Of a DNA stretch of 64,000 nucleotides, positions 1-8,659 are shown piece by piece; positions within the stretch are counted from its first letter, which is position 1, and every line of letters starts with the position of its first letter. Source of the stretch: JALOOX01 sp964557955. Lineage in GTDB: Bacteria; Desulfobacterota; Syntrophobacteria; Syntrophobacterales; Syntrophobacteraceae. The position numbers and the translations under genes were made by a program. Location of the stretch: contig CAZLCS010000026.1 of assembly GCA_964557955.1 (NCBI GenBank), forward strand, positions 14,411 through 78,410, written 5' to 3'. Below the pieces are notes generated by a model that saw only the letters and a list, made by a program, of their open reading frames with translations, was not told where the DNA came from and did not search any database.

Positions 1-784
1 CAAAAAGCGGCTTGGGCATGAAAGTGACCGTCTTGCCGGCCTTGCGGGCGACATTTTTGACCACATATTTGTACCACTGGAGATTGTCCGCCATCTTGAC
101 CAGAGTGGCAGCCTTCATGTCGATTTCTGCCTGCCCCGCCGTGGCCACTTCATGATGCTGGCATTCAACGGTGAGCCCAACTTTCTGCATCATCAGAACC
201 ATATCGGTTCGGAGATCCTGCTGAGAATCGACGGGCGGCACCGGGAAATAACCCTCCTTGTGTCGCGGTTTGTAGCCCAGGTTCGGATTCTCAATGCGGC
301 CGGTGTTCCACGTGCCCTCACTCGAATCGATATAATAGAAACCGTACTGGCACGCAGTGTCATAGCGGATGTCATCAAAGATGAAAAACTCCGCTTCGGG
401 ACCGAACCAGGCCGCATCCCCAATTCCTGTGAACTTCAAATAATTCTCTGCCTTTTGCGCGATGTAGCGAGGATCCCTCGTGTACCTCTCCTTGGTCACC
501 GGGTCTACGATGTTACAGATGAGGGTCAAGGTGGGAACCGCCATGAAAGGATCCATCATGGCCGTTGAAGCGTCCGGCATGACCAGCATGTCGCTGGCGT
601 TGATCGGCTGCCACCCCCTGATACTCGAGCCGTCAAACCCGTACCCATTTTCGAAGTCCGCTTCGCCCAACTCTTCAATGGGATTGGTGAAGTGTTGCCA
701 CGTACCCAAAAAATCAAGGAACTTGAAATCCACCATCTGGGCGCCCTGCTCTTTGGCAAAGGCAAGTACTTCTTTTGGGGTCAT
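1..784 (-). CDS. glnA: Glutamine synthetase type I, N-terminal part (runs off the window)
   Basis: Catalyses ATP-dependent formation of glutamine from glutamate and ammonia, the main ammonia-assimilation step. The frame is open from an ATG at 784 to base 1, about 261 codons, so roughly the C-terminal 200 residues lie outside. The start is fixed by a perfect AGGAGG at 791-796, six bases upstream. Visible family features are the beta-grasp start, the GFDGSSIRGW motif, the metal-binding FGPEAEFFIF stretch and the HHEVATAGQAEID segment. It lies downstream of glnB and glnD on the same strand, separated by about 360 bases, consistent with one nitrogen-control locus. Confident call from sequence motifs. 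Confidence 0.96.
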   Translation of the reverse strand, partial: MTPKEVLAFAKEQGAQMVDFKFLDFLGTWQHFTNPIEELGEADFENGYGFDGSSIRGWQPINASDMLVMPDASTAMMDPFMAVPTLTLICNIVDPVTKERYTRDPRYIAQKAENYLKFTGIGDAAWFGPEAEFFIFDDIRYDTACQYGFYYIDSSEGTWNTGRIENPNLGYKPRHKEGYFPVPPVDSQQDLRTDMVLMMQKVGLTVECQHHEVATAGQAEIDMKAATLVKMADNLQWYKYVVKNVARKAGKTVTFMPKPLF

Positions 785-1142
785 GTGATTCCTCCTAATT
801 AGTCTTGATTGTGTTCCGCATCATCGGCGCCTTCCTAGGGCAAAAGCTTTGCCAATTCGATAATCCAGGGCCCGCAAGCTCCTGGTCCTGCCGTATTCGC
901 AGGTTCCGTATGCCATGAAAGGTTTTTCTTCTCCCCGTGGGCTCCGACCCTCTCTCCTGCTATGCTGCAACAAAAATGTTCCACACAGATCGTATCCTTC
1001 AGGGACCCGTATGGCTTTTTCCACGTGGAAGCATTGAAATATTAACAATTGCAGGCACTTAATCGTTATTGAATATCCGGGATGGTAGTGTACAAAAATG
1101 TAACCCTCTCACGCCCAAGCAGACAAATCTGGCGAGACTGCA
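785..1142. other. Non-coding leader between glnD and glnA
   Basis: No convincing gene here; open frames lack ribosome sites and family features. The stretch should contain the glnA promoter and leader. I looked for a -24/-12 sigma-54 element reading toward glnA and found no match with the right GG-N10-GC spacing. The only firm signal is the glnA Shine-Dalgarno at 791-796. Confidence 0.5.
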
Positions 1143-3746
1143 TCAGGGGGTTTGCAGCAAACAGCTTAGGAGCTGGGCCCGAATCTTTTCATGGATCCCC
1201 TGATGGATCAGTTTGTTCCCTTCAAGGTCCGTCACGTAGAAGACATCCGCCACCTGAGCGCCGGGTGTCGAAATCTTCGCCAGCTGAATGCTGATCTCGA
1301 GCTCGTAGAGCGTGCGTGTGATGGCGTGCAGGAGTCCCGGACGATCCCAGGTATACACTTCAATGATGGTGTAAAAGTCGGAACCGTCTTCGTCAATGAC
1401 AATCCGGTCTTCCGCCACCGGAACATTTCTCTGCTGCAGGAGGGAGGGCTTTCCCTTTGAAGCCATCAATTCCACAAAATTGGAGCGATCGGTCAGAGAG
1501 TCTTCCAGGTCTTTTCCTATTTTTTGAAATAGCTCCCGGGAACGAAGGGGGTCAGGCAGTCGCTCCACCCTCAGGATGTCCAGGGCGATCCCCGATGGAC
1601 GAGTGAATATGTCTGCGGACAGGATATTGAGTCCCGCCACCCATAACACTCCTGTGATCATGGAGAAAAGTCCGGGCCGATCCCTTGTGGCTATCGTGAT
1701 CTGCCACATATCGCCTTCGGCCTGCTGGGTCTCCATGACCAGGATCTGCCTTTCCAGGTGCTTTTCCATCCGGTAGTGGCGCAGGATGGCTTCTGGTCTC
1801 TGGGAGAGCAGATATCTGAAGGATACCTGATCAAGCCACCGGGACACCGCCTCCTTTTCAGGCAATGATTCGACGAGAGCCAATAGCTCCCTCTGGATGT
1901 CATCGCACTGCTCCTGCAGGTCCTCCTTCCTCCACTCGCCTCTCACGAGGGCTCGATCGATCTTGAGGAAGAGCTCCTGCAGCAGAGAAGCTCTCCAGAC
2001 ATTCCAGGCTCCCGGTCCGGTGGCCCTTGAATCCGCGATGGTGAGCAGATAGAGCAGTCTGAGCTTCTCCCGGTCTCCTATTTCGAAGGCACATCGCAGG
2101 ATGGGCTTCTCGTCCATCAGGTCCCGCTTCAAGGCGGTTTCTGCCAGGAGCAGGTGCTTTTCAATCAGAAATGCCAGCAGTTCCGTCTCGTCTTCAGTCA
2201 AGCCGAATCGGAGCGCGATGGGGGGGACCATTTTGGCGCCGTGAGCGGCGTGGCCCTTGCCAACCCCTTTGCCGATGTCATGAAAGAGGGCGGCAAGAAA
2301 GAGCACCTTCCGGTTCTCGACCTGCTCGAACACGTCGCCGAGCCGGAGGTGGGCCAGGTCCTCCTCCGATCCGCTTTCCATGCGATGCAGCTCCAGGATG
2401 GTTCTCAAAAGATGTTCATCGACGGTGTACAGGTGGTAGAAGTCGTACTGGACTTTGTATCGAACTCCGGTGAGCTCCGAAATGAAACTTTCCAGAAAGC
2501 CGGTTTCCAGCATGACCTTCAGCACCCGAAAAGCCTGCTGGGCATCCATGAGGATGTCCAGAAACTGCTGCACAACGACGGGGTCGGATCGAATTTCGTC
2601 GGTCACGCACGAGAGATTCTCTCTGATGATGCTGCCCGTCTGATGATGAAAATGAGCGTCCGATCGGGCGGCCTGCCAGAAGATCTGCATCAGCACCCGG
2701 GGATCCTTGCACACCCAGGATGGGTCCATGAAGTGCAGTTCCCGCCCTTCCAGCAGAAAGGGACCTGGGAGCACTCGCCTTCTCGAGATTCTAAGCCGGA
2801 AAGACCTTCCCTGAGCCTCCTCGACGCGTTCGAGAAAGAATGAGGTTGTGCGGCGGATGCGGGCCGCATGCCGGTAGTAAAGCCGCATGAACGCTTCGGC
2901 GGCCGAGCCCTGCTGCACATCCCGGAAGCCAAGTCTGAGAGCCAACTGCTCCTGTTCGGGGAACAGCAGCTGGTCCTGCCTTCTGCCTGTTATCCGGTGC
3001 AGCTGAAGCCTCAAGCGCCACAAAAAATCGCTCGCCTGTTCGAGCCAGATCGTCTCCTGGGGTATGAGCCATCCGCGCTCGATGAGATCACTGGTATCGT
3101 ACTCCCGGACGCAGCCGATGGCGGCCCAACGGATGGTATGAAGGTCTCTGAGACCTCCCACGCCGTCCTTGATGTGGGGTTCGAGCAAGTAGGTGCTTTC
3201 ACCGTAATGGTGCATCCGGGACTGACGATACTCGATGAGATTTCGTATGAAGCGGCGTCGGCTGAGTGTTCCGAAGCTCTTCAAAAAGGAGGTTCTCCAG
3301 CTTTCAAAGAGGCCCGAATCTCCAGCCACCAATCGAGCTTCCAGGTGATTCGTCAGAATGGTGAAGTCTTCCTGGACCAGCTTTTTGGCTCCCGTTGCGG
3401 AAGTCGTGACATGACCGACTTCGAAACCTGCATCCCAGAGACCGTAGATCAGCTCCCTCAGAAAGCCCTCGAGGGCTTGCGGGAGGCGGTTTTGATGCAG
3501 GAAGAGCAGATCCAGGTCCGATTTGAAGCTCAACTCACCCCGTCCGAAGCCGCCAACGGCCGCCAGACACCACCCGTCCTGGGCGATGTCGGTACGGGTC
3601 AATCCCTTCTGGAGTGAATCTCGGACATTTGTGGCATAGGTTCTGGCGGCCAGGAGTCCCGGGATGTCCTGGCCGCACTCGTTTTCGAATGCCTGCCTCA
3701 AATCCTTCATTCTTCGGAAGAGGGGTGCAAAACGCTGGATTGCCAT
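1143..3746 (-). CDS. glnD: Bifunctional PII uridylyltransferase/uridylyl-removing enzyme
   Basis: Senses glutamine and uridylylates or deuridylylates the PII protein, setting glutamine synthetase activity and nitrogen gene expression. The 867-residue length is normal for GlnD. Domains in order: nucleotidyltransferase with GGFGRGELSFKSDLD near residue 70-80, a helical GlnD-specific region, an HD hydrolase domain with AALFHDIGKG near residue 485, and two C-terminal ACT domains (from about 690 and about 800) that bind glutamine. The ATG lies one base after the glnB stop, so the two are almost certainly translated from one mRNA. Confident. Confidence 0.96.
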   Translation of the reverse strand: MAIQRFAPLFRRMKDLRQAFENECGQDIPGLLAARTYATNVRDSLQKGLTRTDIAQDGWCLAAVGGFGRGELSFKSDLDLLFLHQNRLPQALEGFLRELIYGLWDAGFEVGHVTTSATGAKKLVQEDFTILTNHLEARLVAGDSGLFESWRTSFLKSFGTLSRRRFIRNLIEYRQSRMHHYGESTYLLEPHIKDGVGGLRDLHTIRWAAIGCVREYDTSDLIERGWLIPQETIWLEQASDFLWRLRLQLHRITGRRQDQLLFPEQEQLALRLGFRDVQQGSAAEAFMRLYYRHAARIRRTTSFFLERVEEAQGRSFRLRISRRRVLPGPFLLEGRELHFMDPSWVCKDPRVLMQIFWQAARSDAHFHHQTGSIIRENLSCVTDEIRSDPVVVQQFLDILMDAQQAFRVLKVMLETGFLESFISELTGVRYKVQYDFYHLYTVDEHLLRTILELHRMESGSEEDLAHLRLGDVFEQVENRKVLFLAALFHDIGKGVGKGHAAHGAKMVPPIALRFGLTEDETELLAFLIEKHLLLAETALKRDLMDEKPILRCAFEIGDREKLRLLYLLTIADSRATGPGAWNVWRASLLQELFLKIDRALVRGEWRKEDLQEQCDDIQRELLALVESLPEKEAVSRWLDQVSFRYLLSQRPEAILRHYRMEKHLERQILVMETQQAEGDMWQITIATRDRPGLFSMITGVLWVAGLNILSADIFTRPSGIALDILRVERLPDPLRSRELFQKIGKDLEDSLTDRSNFVELMASKGKPSLLQQRNVPVAEDRIVIDEDGSDFYTIIEVYTWDRPGLLHAITRTLYELEISIQLAKISTPGAQVADVFYVTDLEGNKLIHQGIHEKIRAQLLSCLLQTP

Positions 3747-3747
3747 T

Positions 3748-4086
3748 CTAAAGCGCCTGTTCTCCCGACTCGCCCGTGCGAATGCGAACGCATTCCTCCA
3801 CCGGGATCACGAAAATCTTTCCGTCGCCGATCTTGCCCGTATTTGCGGCCATGCGCACGGCCTCCACAACCTCGGGCACCTGACCGTCCGGTACAACCAC
3901 CTCGATCTTGATCTTGGGCAGAAAATCCACCACATATTCCGCGCCACGATAGATTTCAGTGTGTCCCTTCTGGCGCCCAAACCCGCGGACCTCGGAGACG
4001 GTCATCCCCTTGATTCCGAGATTGGAGAGCTTGTCCTTGATGTCATCGAGCTTGAAAGGTTTCACAATGGCTTCGATCTTCTTCAT
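3748..4086 (-). CDS. glnB: Nitrogen regulatory protein PII
   Basis: Trimeric signal protein that reports 2-oxoglutarate, ATP/ADP and glutamine status to nitrogen-control targets. The product is 112 residues when started at the ATG at 4086 (MKKIEAIVKPFKLDD), the universal PII start; a longer frame opens at 4122 but adds an unconserved 12-residue extension. The T-loop carries RGFGRQKGHTEIYRGAEY, including the tyrosine uridylylated by GlnD, and the C-terminal GKIGDGKIFVIPVEE motif is intact. It abuts glnD. GlnB versus GlnK cannot be separated by sequence alone; glnD linkage and no nearby amtB favour GlnB. Confidence 0.95.
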   Translation of the reverse strand: MKKIEAIVKPFKLDDIKDKLSNLGIKGMTVSEVRGFGRQKGHTEIYRGAEYVVDFLPKIKIEVVVPDGQVPEVVEAVRMAANTGKIGDGKIFVIPVEECVRIRTGESGEQAL

Positions 4087-4239
4087 GACCCGCTTTTCCC
4101 CTTTCCATCCATCACTCAGCAACTTTCAAGAATCCCACGCATAGAACTTCTGTAGGCAATTTCCGTTCCGAATCAGGGCCTGATGCATGTTTCTTCATGC
4201 CCTGCTCCCCGGGACCCGGACCTTCAGACCATCCCTCCG

Positions 4240-5880
4240 TCACGTGCGCTGGCGGAATCCCTGGGCGATGGGAAAACGGCGCCCAATGCCGAAGGCCTTG
4301 GTCGTGATTCTCAGAATGGGCGGCGCCTGCCAGCGCTTGTACTCATTCTGATCGACCCGGCGAATCACCCATTGAACCAAATCGGGATCCCAACCCTGCG
4401 CCACAATTTCGGATGCCGGCAGACGGCGTTCCACATAAGCCGCCAAGATCCCGTCCAGAACGTCATAAGGAGGCAGTGTATCCTGGTCCTTCTGATCGGG
4501 CCTGAGCTCCGCCGTAGGCGCCCTGGTGAGGATGCGGTCCGGTATCCATCCGTGTCGCCGGTTCAGCTCTCCGGCGATGTCATAGACCATGGTCTTGGGA
4601 ACGTCTCCCAGAACGGCCAATCCCCCGTTCATGTCCCCGTAGAGCGTGCAGTACCCAACGGCCATCTCGGATTTATTGCCGGTGCTCAGCAGAAGCCTGT
4701 TGAACTTGTTCGACAAGGCCATCAGCAGGAGTCCCCTGATGCGCGCCTGCAGGTTCTCCTCCGTAACGTCCCGAGGTTGTCCTTCAAAGACCGGTTGGAG
4801 GGTTCGCAATGAGCTCTCGAATAGGTCGTCGATAGGGAGGACGCTGAACCGGATTCCCAGGCGGCCGGCCAGCTCTCGAGCATCCGCAAGGCTTTCAGGG
4901 GCATTGTAAGGGCCGGGCATCGCCACACCGAGCACATTCTCCGGTCCCAGAGCCAGCGTCGCCAGGCAGACCACTACCGCAGAATCCACTCCGCCGCTCA
5001 GGCCGACCAGGGATTTGGAAAAACCGCACTTGGCGGCATAGTCCCGAAGCCCCAGCAGGAGCGCCTCGATGGCTTCCGCTCCGTTCTCCAGAACTGACGC
5101 ATGGCAATCTCCTTTTCGGGACTGCGTGTCGTAAAAAATGAGATCTTCTTTGAAGTCGGCTCCACATGCGACAAGCTCTCCACCAGGAGTCCACACCATG
5201 CTGTGGCCCTGAAAAACCAGTTCGTCGTTTCCCCCGACCTGATTCACATAGATCAGCTGAGCGCCCGATCGCTCTGCATGACTTTTGAGCAGCCCTTTCA
5301 CCCAGGAGGCTTTTCCAACATGGTATGGAGACGCTGAAATATTCACGATCAGGTCTGCGTGAGCATCGGTAAGCTCACACACCGGATCACAACGATACAG
5401 CGGACGCGGCAGGTACTCGGCTACATTCCAGATATCCTCGCAGATCGTGATTCCAACACGTTCTCCAGCCCATTGCACTGAAACGGCTTCCTGCCCGGGC
5501 TCGAAATAACGTTCCTCGTCAAACACGTCGTAAGAGGGCAGGAGGCGTTTGTGATAGGAGGCGAGGATCTTGCCGTCAGCCAGGAAAAGAGCGGTGTTGT
5601 GATAAGGTTTTCCGGCTCCCGCATTCAGATCCACCACACCGCAGATCACACCGATGCCGCGGGACGCCTCCATGACCGTTGGCCAGTGGCGGCGACTTGC
5701 AGCCACGAAATCAGACAGCTCAAGGAGGTCGCGAGGTGGATATCCCACCAGTGACAGCTCAGGGAATATCACCAGGTCGCACTGAGCAGCCTTGGCGCGC
5801 TCGATTCCAAGGCAAATCTTCCGGGCATTCCCCTCGAAATCCCCGATCAACGGGTCTACCTGAGCCAGTCCCAGTCGCAT
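4240..5880 (-). CDS. nadE: Glutamine-dependent NAD+ synthetase
   Basis: Final step of NAD synthesis: amidates nicotinate adenine dinucleotide using ammonia released from glutamine. The 546-residue protein has the two-domain layout of the glutamine-dependent form. An N-terminal nitrilase-type glutaminase (about 1-265) has the catalytic Glu in IFPELSLVGYPP, Lys in SYHKRLLPSYDVFDE and Cys in ITICEDIW. The C-terminal NAD synthase domain has the PPi-loop LSGGVDSAVV near residue 297 and the STGNKSEMAVGYCTLYGD motif. It lies 153 bases upstream of the glnB start on the same strand, so co-transcription with the nitrogen-control genes is possible. Confident. Confidence 0.96.
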   Translation of the reverse strand: MRLGLAQVDPLIGDFEGNARKICLGIERAKAAQCDLVIFPELSLVGYPPRDLLELSDFVAASRRHWPTVMEASRGIGVICGVVDLNAGAGKPYHNTALFLADGKILASYHKRLLPSYDVFDEERYFEPGQEAVSVQWAGERVGITICEDIWNVAEYLPRPLYRCDPVCELTDAHADLIVNISASPYHVGKASWVKGLLKSHAERSGAQLIYVNQVGGNDELVFQGHSMVWTPGGELVACGADFKEDLIFYDTQSRKGDCHASVLENGAEAIEALLLGLRDYAAKCGFSKSLVGLSGGVDSAVVVCLATLALGPENVLGVAMPGPYNAPESLADARELAGRLGIRFSVLPIDDLFESSLRTLQPVFEGQPRDVTEENLQARIRGLLLMALSNKFNRLLLSTGNKSEMAVGYCTLYGDMNGGLAVLGDVPKTMVYDIAGELNRRHGWIPDRILTRAPTAELRPDQKDQDTLPPYDVLDGILAAYVERRLPASEIVAQGWDPDLVQWVIRRVDQNEYKRWQAPPILRITTKAFGIGRRFPIAQGFRQRT

Positions 5881-6008
5881 CTCAATAGTCTCGGCAGCTA
5901 AACGAGTGGTCGATGGGCCTCCGGTGGTTATGACGGGTATTGTTCACCCCGCCGCCCGGCAGGTCCTTTCGACGCTCGACGGTTTATCTTGCAGGTTGAA
6001 AGGGGGTA

Positions 6009-7634
6009 TCAGGAAGCCGATTTGGCCCGAAAGCGCTTGGGATCGATACCATATTTTTCCACCTTGTACTGAATGATGCGCTTGGTCGTTCCCAGTAGCC
6101 TCGCCGCTTGAGACTGGTTGCCGCGAACATCCTTCAATGCATCGGTGATGAGATCTCTTTCGAAGGCGCCCACCAAAGCCTCCATCTTCCCTCGACTGAC
6201 ATTTCTCGCTCCTTCCGGCTTCATTTGAAGGGTTGGCGGCAAATGCCACGCTTCGATGGCTTCCGCCGTTGCCAGCAGGACCGCACGCTCGATGCAGTTT
6301 TCAAGCTCGCGGACATTGCCCGGCCAGTGGTAGCTCATCAGCATATCGATGGCGCTGGTCGAGATTCTTTTCACTTCCTTGCCGAACTCTTGAGCATATT
6401 TGACCACAAAATAGTCGGCCAGGAGAAGAATGTCGGGCCCCCGCTCTCGCAGGGGAGGGAGATGAATCGGAAAGACATTCAACCGGTAGAAGAGATCCGA
6501 ACGGAAAGTTCCCTGGTTGACCTCCTTTTCGAGCTCTTTGTTGGTGGCCGTCACCACTCGCACATCAACCTTGACCGTCCTTGACGAACCGAGAGGCTGA
6601 AACTCCCTCTCCTGCAATACTCTCAAGAGCTTGGCCTGAGCTACCGGGGAGAGTTCCCCCACCTCGTCAAGGAAAATGGTTCCCCCATTGGCCTCTTCAA
6701 ACCGACCCCGGCGTCGGGTCACGGCGCCGCTGAAGGCCCCCTTTTCGTGGCCGAACAATTCACTTTCCAGAAGGGTGTCCGGCATGGCGGCACAGTTGAC
6801 CTGCACCAGGAGATTCCTGCGACGTCGGCTGTTCTCGTGAATGGCTTTGGCCACCAGCTCCTTGCCGGTTCCCGTCTCGCCGGTCACCAAAACGGTCGTA
6901 TTGGTATCAGCCACCTGGTCGATGAGACGCAGCACTTCGCGGATGACTTTTGATCGGCCGATGATATTCGTGAGTGGTCTCCGGGGCTCGGCGAGCATCC
7001 CGCGCAACCTTGTATTCTCTTCCTCGATGGCACGAAAATGGACGATCTTTCCCAGGAGCTCCGCCACCGCACCCAGGATCGCCATCTCCTTGTCGATCTC
7101 CTGGACCTGCTGAGCCAGTTTGTCCGCCGAAAGCACTCCCACCACTCGATTCTGATGAATAATCGGCACGCACAGGAAAGCCAGTTCGGACCGGTTGAGG
7201 GATTTTCGAGCCCCGGTTCGGTCCAGGAAGTGGGTTTCATTGCCGAGGTTGGCGATGGCCATGGGCCTGCCCGTCTGAGCCACTTTTCCGGTGATGCCCT
7301 CTCCCGGCCGATAACTGATCCTGCCCGTCTCCACATCGACCCCTCGAGCCACATCGAGCCAGGCATCTCCCGTCTGGAGATCCAGAACCGAGATCATTCC
7401 GCGTTCCATACCCAACCAGGTGCTCATGATCTCGAGGGTCTGCGAAAGCTGATCTTTGAGATCATCAGAGTGGGAGAGTACCCTTGCCACTTCGTGCAAG
7501 GCTCTCAGTTCCAGGTAGCTGAAATTTGAACCCATTTCTTTAAAATCCATCCTTTTCATGAGCATTTTTGATTCGAATCCACAATATGTCACTTGAACAA
7601 AATTGTCACGAAATACTTTGCCGTCATGACACAT
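6009..7634 (-). CDS. nifA: NifA-type sigma-54-dependent transcriptional activator
   Basis: Enhancer-binding protein that activates sigma-54 promoters, probably nitrogen-fixation or related genes. Domains: N-terminal GAF (about 50-200), AAA+ ATPase with Walker A GETGTGKE near residue 255, the sigma-54 contact loop GAFSGA near residue 300 (Ser replacing the usual Thr), Walker B GTIFLDEVGEL, and a C-terminal Fis-type helix-turn-helix (GNQSQAARLLGTTKRIIQYKV). The first ATG at 7634 lies in a palindrome with no ribosome site; starts at 7559, 7550 or 7535 (MGSNFSYLEL) are more likely. The nifA name is inferred from GAF-AAA-Fis order and the nitrogen neighbours; no nif structural genes are in the window. 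Confidence 0.8.
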   Translation of the reverse strand: MCHDGKVFRDNFVQVTYCGFESKMLMKRMDFKEMGSNFSYLELRALHEVARVLSHSDDLKDQLSQTLEIMSTWLGMERGMISVLDLQTGDAWLDVARGVDVETGRISYRPGEGITGKVAQTGRPMAIANLGNETHFLDRTGARKSLNRSELAFLCVPIIHQNRVVGVLSADKLAQQVQEIDKEMAILGAVAELLGKIVHFRAIEEENTRLRGMLAEPRRPLTNIIGRSKVIREVLRLIDQVADTNTTVLVTGETGTGKELVAKAIHENSRRRRNLLVQVNCAAMPDTLLESELFGHEKGAFSGAVTRRRGRFEEANGGTIFLDEVGELSPVAQAKLLRVLQEREFQPLGSSRTVKVDVRVVTATNKELEKEVNQGTFRSDLFYRLNVFPIHLPPLRERGPDILLLADYFVVKYAQEFGKEVKRISTSAIDMLMSYHWPGNVRELENCIERAVLLATAEAIEAWHLPPTLQMKPEGARNVSRGKMEALVGAFERDLITDALKDVRGNQSQAARLLGTTKRIIQYKVEKYGIDPKRFRAKSAS

Positions 7635-7651
7635 GCTTCAGAATTGAAGCA
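7634..7651. promoter_or_regulatory. Perfect inverted repeat between nifA-like gene and divergent small ORF
   Basis: Seven-base arms TGCTTCA and TGAAGCA around GAAT. It lies between two divergent genes and overlaps the most upstream possible start of the NifA-like gene, so it may be an operator or a hairpin near that gene's 5' end. Function is inferred from position only. Confidence 0.4.
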
Positions 7652-7769
7652 CTCTTGCGAGATTGACAATCTGAAAGCGATCCACATAGTATCAAACGGA
7701 TAGTCCCGAATTTAAGGATTCACCATGCGACTGCAGGCAGTCACAGGCTGACGAGGAGTGAACTGAGAA

Positions 7770-8021
7770 ATGAACATGGATCGAGATATCTTCAATCTGA
7801 AGGCGAGTACTGAGGCGACATCTCTCTATATTCTGATTTGTGCCCTGATGGATCTCGGGCAGTCACCGACACTGCCCGAAATAAGAGCCAAATGGAACGG
7901 AAGCGAAGAGAGTCTGCGGAACGCAGTGAAGGAGCTTATGCACCGCGGTGTTCTGGACGCGTCCCATTCCCTGGGTGAAGACGAGCCCTTCGCCGTGCAG
8001 TCAAGAGACGACTGGAGCTAA
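7770..8021 (+). CDS. Small uncharacterised protein, possible winged-helix fold
   Basis: 83-residue acidic protein preceded by GAGGAG at 7752-7757, about 12 bases before the ATG. The sequence alternates short helices (SLYILICALMDLGQSPTL, SLRNAVKELMHRGVL) in a pattern typical of small winged-helix domains, where the second helix would be the recognition helix; no family is recognised. It is divergent from the NifA-like activator, and its last four bases overlap the 3' end of the convergent carbonic-anhydrase-like gene. A regulatory role is possible but unproven. Confidence 0.6.
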   Translation: MNMDRDIFNLKASTEATSLYILICALMDLGQSPTLPEIRAKWNGSEESLRNAVKELMHRGVLDASHSLGEDEPFAVQSRDDWS

Positions 8022-8581
8022 ACCCGATCCAGGAACCCGCAGGTTCTCCGGGTTTCATAGGGTGCGTCGGAGTGGAGGTACTGGCGAGCCAGGTCGAGAT
8101 AATGCCGGCAGCTGTCCTCAATCAGACGCCTTTCGGCGTCGCCGACCTTCTTCACTACCGTTGCAGGGAATCCCAGGACAACCGATTCGGGCGGAATCAC
8201 GGTTCCCGGAGTGATAACGGCTCCCGCACCCACCAGCGAGCCTTTCCCGATGCAGGCGCCATCCATGACGATGGCCCCCATGCCGATCAGGCACTCGTCC
8301 TCGACAGTGCAGCCGTGAACGATGGCTCGATGCCCCACAGTGATGCGGCTGCCCATATGGAGCGGAAACTTGCCTTCCGTAACGTGCAGCGTAGAGTTGT
8401 CCTGAATATTGGTTTCTGACCCGATTCGTATGAAGTGCACATCTCCGCGAACCAGGGTGTTGAACCAGACACTGCTCCGTTCACCGATCACAACGTCCCC
8501 GATCACCCATGCTCCCGGTGCGATGAACACTTCGTCCCCGAGAGTGGGCATCGTTCCCTTATATGCCAGCAAACCGTTCAT
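8018..8581 (-). CDS. Gamma-class carbonic anhydrase-like hexapeptide-repeat protein
   Basis: Left-handed beta-helix protein of the gamma carbonic anhydrase/PaaY/YrdA group. Hexapeptide repeats run through most of the protein (VIGDVVIGERSSVW, CIGKGSLVGAGAVI). The three metal-ligand histidines are present: one in NSTLHVTEG and two in GHRAIVHGC. A metal-dependent activity, perhaps CO2/bicarbonate interconversion, is therefore plausible. The ATG at 8581 (MNGLLAYKG) is preferred over 8611 because AGAGGA lies just before it and the family starts there. A short C-terminal helix follows the helix domain, as usual. Neighbouring genes do not define the substrate. Confidence 0.85.
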   Translation of the reverse strand: MNGLLAYKGTMPTLGDEVFIAPGAWVIGDVVIGERSSVWFNTLVRGDVHFIRIGSETNIQDNSTLHVTEGKFPLHMGSRITVGHRAIVHGCTVEDECLIGMGAIVMDGACIGKGSLVGAGAVITPGTVIPPESVVLGFPATVVKKVGDAERRLIEDSCRHYLDLARQYLHSDAPYETRRTCGFLDRV

Positions 8582-8659
8582 TCCGTCCTCTGAGTGGATT
8601 GAGAAGAGCACGGGGCAGGATGCCCTGATACACCGCCATTCTCTAATGACGGCGACGCC

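Noticed and set aside
821..1048. 75-codon minus-strand frame upstream of glnA
   Set aside because: No ribosome site, no recognised family, and it lies in the expected glnA leader region.
785..1142. Sigma-54 promoter upstream of glnA
   Set aside because: The best candidate has 12 rather than 10 bases between its GG and GC, so it does not meet the consensus.
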